Positions 1-8,933 of a stretch of DNA of 64,000 nucleotides are shown one piece after another (positions within the stretch are counted from its first letter, which is position 1; each line of letters starts with the position of its first letter). The stretch covers positions 2,299,001 to 2,363,000 of the forward strand of contig NC_134970.1 of assembly GCF_965638725.1 (NCBI RefSeq). Reading direction: 5' to 3'. Below the pieces are notes generated by a model. It was not told the origin of the DNA, did no database searches, and saw nothing but the letters and a program-made list of their open reading frames with translations. Source of the DNA: Aptenodytes patagonicus (taxonomy: Eukaryota; Chordata; Aves; Sphenisciformes; Spheniscidae). A program made the position numbers and the translations under genes.

Positions 1-969
1 TTTGACCCGAGACAGGCAGTGAGCACTGAGTAGCACAGTTTTACCAAAACCAAATGCTACCAGAGCAGAAAAGACCCCCACCCAGCCCCAAGCTGTATCC
101 AGGGTAGGAAAATGCCTACTTAGTCATCTGCTGGCAGGTAAGCAACACAGATCTTCCATAAGCAGAGTTAGTGAAACAAAAAATAAAAGCATTATCCTTT
201 TTGTTTGTTAATTTTTTTCTTGATTGCCTGACTCATTTGTAATTAGGAATGGGTGTAAGTGAATACATCTGCGCACTGACTAATGGTCTGAAATATCCCG
301 TCTGACAGCAGTCAAGACTACTCAGACACAGTCTTAGATACACATGGGATGTAACACCCAGTTCTTATTCATGCTTACGGGTTTCGAGCCTTGCACAGGG
401 AGATAAGACACTTTCTGTCTGCAGTCCCAGGTCAGCACAACGTGGAGAAGAGCGAGGCGTCACACCAGGAGGGTGCAGCCCTGCTCTCCTTGTGGCACAG
501 GGAGAACCAGGGTGGGTCTGAGAGTGCCTCTCATTGCAGATCTCCTCACCGGGACGTGGTGAAGCACAGGATACATTATCAAAGCATCTTTCTGTGTAAG
601 GATGGGAGACGCCATCTCTTCCCTGGGTGTTGTGCTTTAGGCTCTAGTAACATTTAAAGCAACTCTAATAATTCATAGAAGCACGCATCTGGCAATGATA
701 TACTGCTGCAATTTGCTTGTGCAGGAGATGAGTGCTCCCCCTTCTCCCACTGAGCGCAGGCAGCAGCGCGCTGCTGCGCTGCACGGTGCCCTCAGCCCCG
801 CGGCTGCCTGCCGTGCCGTGCCCACTGCGGCTCCCAGAGCGCCCCGAGGACCGACCCGGGCTGCCAGGGCTCGGCTCTCAATCAGAACCACCATTGTACC
901 ACACTGGAAATCTGCCTAATTTACAGGCAACGCGACAGATTACAAGACACCCATGGTTACACCTGCATC
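1..969. other. Left flank, no gene recognised
   Basis: No SCR-type exon, splice-bounded reading frame or RNA gene could be supported on either strand. The short open frames near 391-657 and 673-998 show no domain, signal peptide or family resemblance and look like chance frames, the second in a GC-rich patch. The stretch lies beyond the apparent poly(A) signal of the downstream C4BP-like gene, so it is probably intergenic. Confidence 0.5.
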
Positions 970-975
970 TTTATT
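970..975 (-). terminator. Poly(A) signal (AATAAA) of the downstream C4BP-like gene
   Basis: TTTATT on the plus strand reads AATAAA on the minus strand, about 820 nt after the stop codon of the downstream C4BP-like gene. The surrounding bases (TTTATTGTAATC followed by a GAAGGGAAGGAG-like stretch) match the neighbourhood of the corresponding signal of the upstream paralogue at 8019-8024. The two 3' ends therefore look homologous, which supports the assignment. A second AATAAA-like site lies near 1034. Confidence 0.6.
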
Positions 976-1794
976 GTAATCCTGAAGGGAAGGAGTAATT
1001 GCTGCATCACAGAGCTACATAAACCGATCATCGTTTATTAAGTAATAAGAACAATCTTTCCTGTCTGATTCTCGACACTTAAACTTACGACATCTATTCT
1101 TAGCATTTGCTTGCCGGAAATAGGGACACAGAAGATGACACCGCCACAGATATCTGTCGAGTACAGGGCTGGGCCAGAAACCTGTTGCCTGTTTTAAATC
1201 CAGGGATGAGGGAACGGAAGCCTTTACTAATGCACTTCTTATATGTAACTGCCCTAGATGTATAGAAATCACGAGCTAGATTAACAGGAAATCACGTAGT
1301 TAAACGCTCACTTCACTACTATTTCTAGGCAGAAGAAGTATGCTAATGCTATGACAGGCTGAGTTCGGTACGGGCAGAGGATGCGGCATTGCGCAAACCA
1401 CTGGCTGGAAGATTACAGCAGAAGCACCTTCAGAGAGCCAGACACTCATCTCAGCTGGAAGTTTACTTCTGTGGACTTCAGTCCCCCTTCTCTCGGCTTA
1501 GCACAGTTTATGCAGTGACTCAAAGAACCTCAGTTTAATTTCTTTCTATGCTTCCTAAAATAAAATGTGAGACAACTCGTTTGTTCCATAGGGAATCAAG
1601 CTTGTCAGACTTAAGGAAAAGAGCAAAGACCCCTCTATGCTCTAGCATCTAGCATGGCAAAAGCAGTCTCCCATACATTGGTTATTTCTTCTCTGGCTAT
1701 GTGCATGCAAGCATGAACTGTAAAGTCACTAAGAGCCTTCTTATAGATACTGTGACTACACGAACTGCATGTTCAAAGGTGATCGTTACAGGAC

Positions 1795-1956
1795 TCACTT
1801 GTTCAAGTTTTCTAGTTCCACCTTTAGTTTTTTAATCTCCAGAAACAGTTTCTGTATTTCCAGCAGAGTTTTCAGTTCTGCTATAGGCACACCACATTCA
1901 AAGACTGTTTTAATATAATGAATCTCTTCGCACACATCAGCATCACCTTCTTTCTT
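1795..1956 (-). CDS. Terminal exon: C4BP-type oligomerisation domain
   Basis: The acceptor TTTTTAACAG precedes a phase-0 reading of 53 codons ending in TGA at 1795-1797. The peptide contains [17 protein letters not shown] followed by a leucine-rich amphipathic stretch ([18 protein letters not shown]). Human C4BPA's tail has the same layout: two cysteines 11 residues apart that link the alpha chains, then a helix that packs the multimer. It predicts a disulfide-linked oligomer. There is no transmembrane segment or GPI signal, so the product should be secreted. Confidence 0.9.
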   Translation of the reverse strand, partial: KKEGDADVCEEIHYIKTVFECGVPIAELKTLLEIQKLFLEIKKLKVELENLNK

Positions 1957-4900
1957 CTGTTAAAAAGTAAAACAAAACAAACAAAACCCAGAAAAAAGCA
2001 CGTAAGATTGGACTGCAGCAGATGGAGAGCCACCCACTCCTCAGCTCTGAGCCTGAACTTCTGTCCCGTTTGCCACGCGCTGCCCCAACGCAGTCTGCAT
2101 CCCCCACTGGTACCATAAACCAAAAGCATTTAAGAAGTTCAAGCAGTTATTTTTTGTATTAGGAATCAGGCAGCATCCATCCAGGAACTCAGCCAGACTA
2201 CGGTACTTACACACTTGGGCAGCGGTGTCCAGCTGCCATCAGGCAAGCACGTGGCTGTCCAAGAGTCTTCTGAAGACGTGTCTCCATCGTCTGAAAAGCG
2301 GTATCCACGAAGGCATTCAAAAGTAACAGTCGCATTTGTTTGGTACCACATTTTACCATCCGAAGTGCTTTTCAGCCTTCCGTTGGCCACTTGTGGTTGT
2401 GGACACAGAACTGAAAGGAAAACCCACAGCAGAAGGCAGCTCAGCAAGAGGGTCATCATTACGTAGGTAGAAAAAAAATCTACAAAGTTTGTGAAGACTG
2501 AGTCAGCACAGGCGAACTTAAATCTGTGGAGCTGTGAAACCAAACGTTAAAGCAAAGTTACTTCCCCAGGCCCTTCAGGAGGGAAGGGTGAAGGTCAGAA
2601 CAGCCCCTGAGAGGCGTTAGGCATTTGCTGTTTTGTGACAATGTCTCAATCCAGGCATCCCTATGCAAGAGTCTGCAGATCGACATTTGCCAGTAAGAAC
2701 GCGCACCGAAGAGAAAGTCAGTAACGATGGTGTCTCCTGACCTGTCTTAGAGCCTCCTTTATACAGGACTGTCAAGAAAAATTCAGCTATCGCCGGGTAA
2801 ACATCAGCTGTTTCTTCTGCAAAAAGGGGAAGGCGCTAGGGGAGCCCCGAGGACAGACACAGCTACGCAATGCTGCACCCCAACCTCCCTGCACTGTCGC
2901 AGGGGCCGCTGGCTCGGCTCCCGGCTGGTACCCACCTGGCCGGCAGGTGGGCAGGGGAGGGTGCCAGGTGCCGTCGGCCAGGCACCGGCTCTCAGCATCG
3001 CCGTGCAGCACGAAGCCTTCGTCACAGGAGAACCGCACGGCCGCCCGGTAGGGAAAGGTGAACCTCTGCGGAGTCATCCTTCCCCTCTCGACCGTGGGCT
3101 TGGGGCACCGAACCACTGCGGGAAGAGAGGTGGGAGCGGTGGGTTTGGCTGCTGCCCTTCCCCAGGGACAACGGGGAACCAGGTCAGGCGGGGCAGAGCC
3201 GCTCTTCCTGACCGCCTGATGGCCATCAACGTAGGAGAATCAGTCTTCTATTTCCACATGGATCATCCCCAGTCCGGAGCCGTCAAGCCTGCAAAGCAGC
3301 CTGCAAAGGAAACCAGATCTCCCAGCAGCCCTGCTCACTTCTAATCCCGTTGCGCTGAGCACTAATGTTGCACCCAGGTCCTGGCTTCAGTCTGATCCCA
3401 TACAGGAGAAACGACTCACCCCTGCACTCCGGGGCAGGTCCGCTCCACGCCAGGTTCACCCCATCATCAGAGGTGCAGTAGATGGAGTCGTTCCCAATGA
3501 GAGACAGACCCTCCACACAGCTGTACTTCACTTCTAAGCCATAGGGGAACTGCTCCGTTCTCAAGCCAGAGTGCTGCCCGTTGGTGATTTTTGGAGGGGG
3601 ACCACAAACTACGAGAAAATAGAGAAAGGAAAAATTAAGATTTTCTTCATTCGGTCAGGGAGACAGAGAAGTGCAGGGAAGTAAAAGAGAAACCTGTTCT
3701 CGATGTTTATACTTAGGCTTGCTCTCCTCAAAGTCCTCCTCGCTTCTTGCCAGGTTCGGCCATGGCTCTGCCAGTGTTCCCAGACTGACTCAGCTAACCA
3801 CCCTGGCACGGCATGGCCCCAGTACCTCAGCATGTGCCTCCATCCCCTCCCCTTCAGCCTTCCCTTATCCCCTCCTCTTTTCCATGAGAAATGATCCTGC
3901 TCATAAACGGGGTCAGGGAATTGCGAGTATCATAAACCCCTTGAACAGTCCTCTGAGAAATGGCTGCAAGTCCCATTACTCAACACATTTAATCAATTAC
4001 AGTTTTGATAGAAGATGAGGATGTTAAAGCCATCTAATGCTGTGACTTGGACCCCTTCTCCTAACACCACCTTCTCCGAGAAGTGATGCTCAGGTTACGC
4101 GATTTTCTCGCTGCTGTTCCTACCCACTGCAGAGATGCAATTCCTGGCACCTGCCATGCTCACGCCGTTCATGCTCACCCTTGTCGCAGTACGGCACGGG
4201 GGGTCTCCACGTCCCGTCAGACCAGCACTGGATCCTCTGGCTGCCCCTCAGCACATAGCTGGGGTCACACTGAAATTCCACCTGGTGCCCAAAGGTGTAT
4301 TCGTCTTTCCTGGGGCTGATCTCTCTCCCGTGGCGGATAGCCGGGCTGGGACACTGCACCTCTGAGGAACACCAGCATCAGAAAGAGCTTCCATGATTTG
4401 GGTCAGGAGGGGAGAGCAGGAGACATTTGCACGGGGGGCGTTTTCCCACAGTGGTGGCTCGCTGACCCAGAGAACCTGCCAGGCGGCCTGTTAACGCTGA
4501 GACGTCTCTAACCAGACCTGGCATGCTCGGGGATGGTAATTATGCAATAACAACCATTACTCTTGGAAGGCAGAATGATCTGAACCCTGTGATTAGCTAT
4601 AAATTGTGCTGAGGGGATGATGTTACTCACTGCATCATTGTTTGAACAGCTAAATAATCAGCGTGAGTCGCAGCTATTTCTTTTCAGCCATGCTACCCTT
4701 TGAACAAAAAATTATTATTAGAGAGCGCCAAAGCACTGCTCAGTAAAGTCCTTATGGCACAGCACCACTAGCTGGTATCTGAAAACGATGTTATTTCCAC
4801 ATCATTAAATTGATGTTTTGTTGGCAAAGCAAAGGAAATGGCATACTTACTCTGGCAAAGCTTGGGGATTACGGACCATGTGAAATTTTTAAGACAAGTA

Positions 4901-7465
4901 GTTATTGGAGATACTTCGGGGAGCAAAGTGTATCCGGATCTGCAGAAATAGGTCACGGTTGTCCCAACTGGAAACTCGCGCTGAAGGTTTCGGTCCGCAT
5001 GGTCGACGACAGGAGGGTAGGGACAGTGACCTGGTGCCAGAGCAGGGGACAGCACGGACCCTCAGAGCTGGGAGGTCTTCACCAGAGACCCACCGGGGAC
5101 AAAGCTGAGCCCTGCCGTTGGGGGAACCCAGCCTGCCCCTCGGGCGAGAGTAGAAACCCCAGAAAGAAGCAAGGGACAGCAGCGACCCTGAGCATTGCCG
5201 TGGGGTATGGGGGGTGAACAGAAATGGAAAAAAATAATGGTGACAAATTCACCAAGTGGTGTGAATCTAATGAGAGCCTTTATTCCCGTGCGCTTTGCAT
5301 CTCATTGGCTGTACCCTGCAGTAAGGTAGGACAGCCTAATCAGGACAGCCCTGCCGCGTTACCCAGGGGCGATGAAAGAGCAGAGGGGAATCCTGCCACC
5401 AAACGTCAGTACAGCTCGCTGTGGTTCCCATCCTCCAACCCCTCTCCTGCCAACACTGCACCAGCTTCTAGTGAAACACAAGCAGGCGATTACACGTGGG
5501 AGACAAAGTAAGAAGAAAAGAGATCTGTGCGTACCTAGGGTGCAGGCGGGCACCCGCGGATGCCATCTGCCGCTGCCCAGGCACCGCATGGTGGTGGTGG
5601 CACCCAGCGGGATGTAGCCGGCATCGCACTCGAGTGTGGCTACGCTGCCGTAGGTGAAGTTCTGTGCAGGTTTCAGCTGTCCGTGTGCGATAACTGGGAT
5701 GGGACACTGAACCTCTGTGGATCACCAAACAAACAGGGCTTTTCAGGGGTATTCTTACTGGTTACAGCTACGGTGACCAACTGTCACTGCACCTCCGGCT
5801 GGTAAGAGAAGACAAATCAGTTTAACAAATGCAGCAATTGAGGCAGAGAGATGAGGGGTTAATAAGCGTGTTTGAGCAGCCATCATCAGCACGACTCCAC
5901 AAGTGTAGCATTTCCATTGCACACAGTCAACCACTATTTCTGCCCTTTCCATATAGCACTTGCTCTAGCAGGTTGCAATACGACTCACCTGCGCACTCAG
6001 GGGTGGGGTGACTCCAGGGGGCTGGCACCCCACCTCCAGCTTTACAACAAACAAGAGGCTCTCCAACAACGGCGTAACCTCTATCGCGCATGTACATCAC
6101 TGATGTCCCAACAAAAAACTTTTTCGACCAGCTACCGTATCTCCCATGAGAAATATTTTGGGGCTGGTCACAAACTATAACAACAGAGAAAACTAAACTA
6201 AAGACAGCTATAACTGGGATTTCCTCATGCCCTACAATAGATGCTGGCAGGTCACCAGGACACAGTGTGTCTCTTAAAATCATACCTGGTTCACACCCTG
6301 GTACAGCAGCATCCCAGGCGCCGTCACACCTGCACTGCACCTGGGCAGCGCTGGCGATGCTGCCTTTGATACCAATACCCATGGAAAGAGCGTCTCCATA
6401 CTCGTACATGTCTTCCCCAGGCCCCAGGCTCAGGTATCAGCACCCCGTCGGTAACGTTTGGATTTGGAAAATGGACTGAGAAGCACCATGAATTTAAAAA
6501 AAAAAAAAAAAAAGGTTGTAAAGACAGTGCTGGCAGCCGGGGGGCAGCAGATGCCTCTGCAGGGAGGCGCGGGGCAGTGCTGTGCACACTAGAGCAGTGT
6601 CTCAAAAGGCCTGTTTTTAAAGGAACTGTCAACTTCCAGGCAGAAACTGAGTTATTTCCCTTCATAGAGACGTTAGTCAGCAAACCCCCACTTCTCCTGT
6701 ACTGAAGCCAGCCTGCAGGATGCACGACAATTCACCAGATACCCTCAAGATGCCTACAGGCTGCCTCAGTGCTTAAGCACCAACCTTGGTATCAACCTGA
6801 TAGCACTCAAATTGCTAACTATGACCCTTTTAATTAACTGGTAAAAACTATTACCTGTCTAATTGACTCTCCCCATCTTACCACCATCCGCATCTTTGAT
6901 CCCTAGACCGTAGGGACACCCTCCAACCCTGGGAACAACTTCGCTACTGCACGGATGATCAAGGCAAAGGGCGATATACTCCCTGCGACACAAGTTCTGA
7001 ACCCCAGACCAGGAGAAGTTCTGCAGACAAGAGACCTGGCCTGGGCTGTCCCAGGGACCAGCTCGTAGGCTCTGAGCCAGCTGCACTTAACACCAGTCCC
7101 GGGGGGGATCCGTACCCCAACATAAGACTTTTGTAAAGCATTGGGAATTTTGGGTGTCTCTTTGCAAGTATCTAGAGATGCAGCTAAAGAGGAGAAATGG
7201 GCAATTTAGCAGCAGCCACTGAGCTCAGATCATCCTTACAAGAACATCGGGCACAGAAAGAGGTTAGCAGTGACTTCAGGTAGAGGAAGGTTTCCTGCTG
7301 AATTTTACTAACCCGATCATTACATATTTGATCCATAAGCAAAGCTGAGCCACAGAAGCAAAGAAAACGAGCAGGGGAGCGACACTTACCAAGACTTCCA
7401 GCCAGCTGCAACACAAGCACCACCACTGCCAGGAGCTGCCCCGGCCAGCAGAGAAACACCCGCAT
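1795..7465 (-). CDS. C4b-binding-protein alpha-like gene, downstream copy with decayed N-terminal SCRs
   Basis: A secreted SCR protein of the C4BPA type, expected to multimerise and to act as cofactor and decay accelerator against C4b/C3b. Intact exons, 5' to 3': signal 7390-7465; SCRs 5535-5714, 4851-5030, 4179-4361, 3420-3608, 2936-3115 and 2211-2410; oligomerisation tail with stop 1795-1956. All have GT/AG borders and SCR joints fall in phase 1 (last SCR to tail in phase 0). Joined, they give 1350 nt, 449 aa, in frame. Three more SCR-like exons lie between the signal exon and the first intact SCR (about 6982-7165, 6286-6475, 5989-6174). The first two are damaged and the third has lost a core cysteine. 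Each intact SCR keeps four cysteines and the late tryptophan. Human C4BPA has eight SCRs. The gene may be functional with exon skipping, or a young pseudogene. Chicken RCA genes are named CREM, CREG and CRES; I cannot say which, if any, this is. Confidence 0.8.
2211..2410 (-). CDS. SCR exon, last SCR before the tail
   Basis: 200-nt exon with acceptor TTTCAG and donor GTAAGT. It reads from [11 protein letters not shown] to SWTPLPKC with all four SCR cysteines and the tryptophan. It enters in phase 1 and leaves in phase 0, fitting the terminal exon. The upstream paralogue has a homologous 170-nt exon at 9135-9304. Confidence 0.9.
2936..3115 (-). CDS. SCR exon nearly identical to the paralogue's SCR9
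   Basis: 180-nt phase-1 exon reading [17 protein letters not shown] to PPLPTCRPG, with four cysteines and tryptophan. It differs from 9459-9638 at only three bases, and all three change the amino acid (V/M, R/G, A/V). The flanking upstream intron is identical for about 95 bp. Confidence 0.93.
3420..3608 (-). CDS. SCR exon nearly identical to the paralogue's SCR8
   Basis: 189-nt phase-1 exon starting [15 protein letters not shown] and ending [10 protein letters not shown], a complete SCR with four cysteines. It matches 10004-10192 closely, and the intron just after its donor is also almost unchanged for about 50 bp. Most exon differences are amino-acid changing. Confidence 0.92.
4179..4361 (-). 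CDS. SCR exon (complete)
   Basis: 183-nt phase-1 exon reading [17 protein letters not shown] to PPVPYCDKG, with four cysteines and tryptophan. It is homologous to SCR7 of the upstream gene (10550-10732), which shares the HGREI and SYVLRG/GYVLRG blocks. Confidence 0.9.
4851..5030 (-). CDS. SCR exon (complete), CCP5-like
   Basis: 180-nt phase-1 exon reading [13 protein letters not shown] to [15 protein letters not shown], with four cysteines. The CLKNFTW block resembles human C4BPA CCP5 and the decayed exon near 6982-7165. No counterpart was found between SCR6 and SCR7 of the upstream gene. Confidence 0.9.
5535..5714 (-). CDS. SCR exon (complete), first intact SCR of the downstream copy
   Basis: 180-nt phase-1 exon starting [17 protein letters not shown] and ending [12 protein letters not shown], with four cysteines and tryptophan. 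The signal exon ends in phase 1, so it can splice straight to this exon without shifting the frame. Confidence 0.88.
5989..6174 (-). CDS. SCR exon with the second cysteine lost
   Basis: 186-nt open exon with good splice sites (TTATAG acceptor, GTGAGT donor) and phase 1 at both ends, so it could be spliced in without harm to the frame. It reads [16 protein letters not shown] to [10 protein letters not shown]. Where SCRs have YxC before the GY motif, it has YMR (codon CGC), so cysteine 2 is replaced by arginine. Next to cysteine 3 there is an extra cysteine (LVCCKAG). It is either in early decay or has a rewired disulfide. Confidence 0.7.
6286..6475 (-). pseudogene. Decayed SCR exon (frameshifted)
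   Basis: Splice sites survive (CTCAG acceptor, GTATGA donor), but the exon is 190 nt, not a multiple of three as phase-1 SCR exons must be. It starts [10 protein letters not shown], where the homologous SCR6 of the upstream gene has [10 protein letters not shown], so cysteine 1 is gone. The second half ([11 protein letters not shown] to [10 protein letters not shown]) is in another frame and has lost the cysteine 2 region by a short deletion. Including it would end translation early. Confidence 0.8.
6982..7165 (-). pseudogene. Decayed SCR exon (frameshift, weak splice sites)
   Basis: Two overlapping frames together resemble one [23 protein letters not shown] then [13 protein letters not shown] in one frame, and [16 protein letters not shown] in another. 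The pattern is like the CCP5-type SCR at 4851-5030. The first two cysteine positions are altered, and neither a good acceptor nor a GT donor is seen at the expected places. This exon is probably dead. Confidence 0.65.
7390..7465 (-). CDS. Signal-peptide exon of the downstream C4BP-like gene
   Basis: ATG at 7463-7465 opens [20 protein letters not shown] and leads through LAGSLG to a GTAAGT donor. The peptide has a short basic N-terminus, a strong hydrophobic core and a small-residue cleavage region. The exon ends in phase 1, as needed by all SCR exons downstream. The frame is open further upstream, but this ATG gives a standard signal-peptide length. Confidence 0.85.
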
Positions 7466-8018
7466 GGTGCGGAGAGCTGCCGGACCAGCGCTGTGGGAAG
7501 GCGAGCGCCTCTCCCTGCCGAGAACGTACCAGGGAAGGGGAAGCAGCTGTGGGAAGTTGGGGACAGGCCAGACGAGCCACGTCGACACTGCCACCCCCCA
7601 GCCCTTCTGACCTGCCCAAGGTGAGGGCTGCCCTCCCTGAACTCTCCAGCAAGGATGCGCTGTGGGAGGGAACGCTGCTCTGCCTTCTTCCCCAGCGGGG
7701 ACAGCGGCAATAAAGCTATTTTACAGCTAGAATTGCTCTGCAGCATCCTGGTCTCATTTCTGAAGCACAGGGAGCTGCTGATCGGTGCGCTGGGCAGTGC
7801 TGCACGTTCATTTTGCCTCTTTACCCTGGGGGCAGGCAGGGTGAGGGGGGACAGGCTGCTGTGCAAACCCCCCCCCCCCCGCACACCCCTGCGCTGCACT
7901 CAGGGAATAGCAGCCCTCTGTGCCTAATCAAGCAATGATTATTGAAGCACCTCTTTCCTTTACTATAGACAGGACAGAATTATTAAAAGCCAGACACCGC
8001 TGTCATTACAATTGTAAC
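7466..8018. other. Spacer between the two C4BP-like genes
   Basis: Between the signal exon of the downstream copy and the poly(A) signal of the upstream copy. It should hold the promoter and 5' UTR of the downstream copy. A C-rich run lies near 7868-7878. No TATA box or other gene is evident; the frame at 7655-7927 is a shadow. Confidence 0.5.
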
Positions 8019-8024
8019 TTTATT
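8019..8024 (-). terminator. Poly(A) signal (AATAAA) of the upstream C4BP-like gene
   Basis: AATAAA on the minus strand about 750 nt after the stop at 8775-8777. Its surroundings (TTTATTATAATC, then GGTGAAGGAG) resemble those of the downstream copy at 970-975, so the 3' UTR ends were copied with the genes. Confidence 0.65.
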
Positions 8025-8774
8025 ATAATCTCGTGGTGAAGGAGTACAGGTCTGATCACAAGATGCGTGCTAACAGAGCGCTTCCCCTTTACTGGATGTT
8101 GCAGAAAAAATTCAGCCATTTCTTTCTTTACACTTTTACTTCCAACAACTGCTCTTGGTGCACAAAGATGCAGCGAGTGGCACTGCCGTGGCCTCAGATA
8201 CGTCTGTCCTGCTTGGGAAGAAAACCTGGCATTTTTGTTTTGCTAGAAGACAGGCTTTGAAGTTTTCTTCATTGTGCCCACTCTGAAGGTCACAGCTAAT
8301 TAGGCAGTTAAGTGCTGAATTAGCTTGCTGAATGCAACTTATATGAACAGAGTAGCAATGGGCTATACTGGACTGCAGCTGAAGAGGTGCAGCAGTTGCG
8401 GGGCAAGTGGGGGTTGGTGGCTCTTACCACGCTCATGCCTGTCTGCACGGCTTCCGCTCGGCTCCGACAAAAATTTACTTTCCGCCCAGTTCCTTTCTAA
8501 CTGCGCACTTGTCAGTATAACAAACATATCTAAATGTAAAGCTTGAAAATGCATAAAGTGATGTACAAACCTAACCCAGTGAGCTCTAACAGAATGAGCC
8601 AGAAGGCGTCACTTTCTGGCTCCCCATACGACCAGATCTGTTCCTTGACCGATTGGTAAATTTTGTTCTGGCTACTTAAGTATTAGCACGAATTACGAAG
8701 TCATAAAAAATCCTCAGTCAGCATGATTATTCAACACACAAAGAGGACGGTTCTTAGGATACCACTGATGACCG

Positions 8775-8933
8775 TCAGCCGTATGCTGTGGGTTTTAGCA
8801 GCTCCTTTTCAAGTTTCTGGATCTCCAGGTACAGTTTCTGGACTTCCAGCAGAGTTTTCAGTTCTGTCAGAGGAACTCTACATGGGAAAGTTTCCCTATA
8901 TCGAAGAATCTTCTCACATGCATCATGCTTTTT
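8775..8933 (-). CDS. C4BPA: Terminal exon: C4BP-type oligomerisation domain
   Basis: Phase-0 exon of 52 codons plus TGA at 8775-8777. It contains [17 protein letters not shown] and then an amphipathic helix [20 protein letters not shown]. Two cysteines are 11 residues apart, exactly as in human C4BPA and in the downstream copy. Without them the chain would not form the disulfide-linked multimer. Confidence 0.9.
   Translation of the reverse strand, partial: KKHDACEKILRYRETFPCRVPLTELKTLLEVQKLYLEIQKLEKELLKPTAYG

Noticed and set aside
7276-7899. 207-codon minus-strand frame over the signal exon
   Set aside because: It runs through intron and upstream sequence in a different frame from the signal peptide and has no domain.
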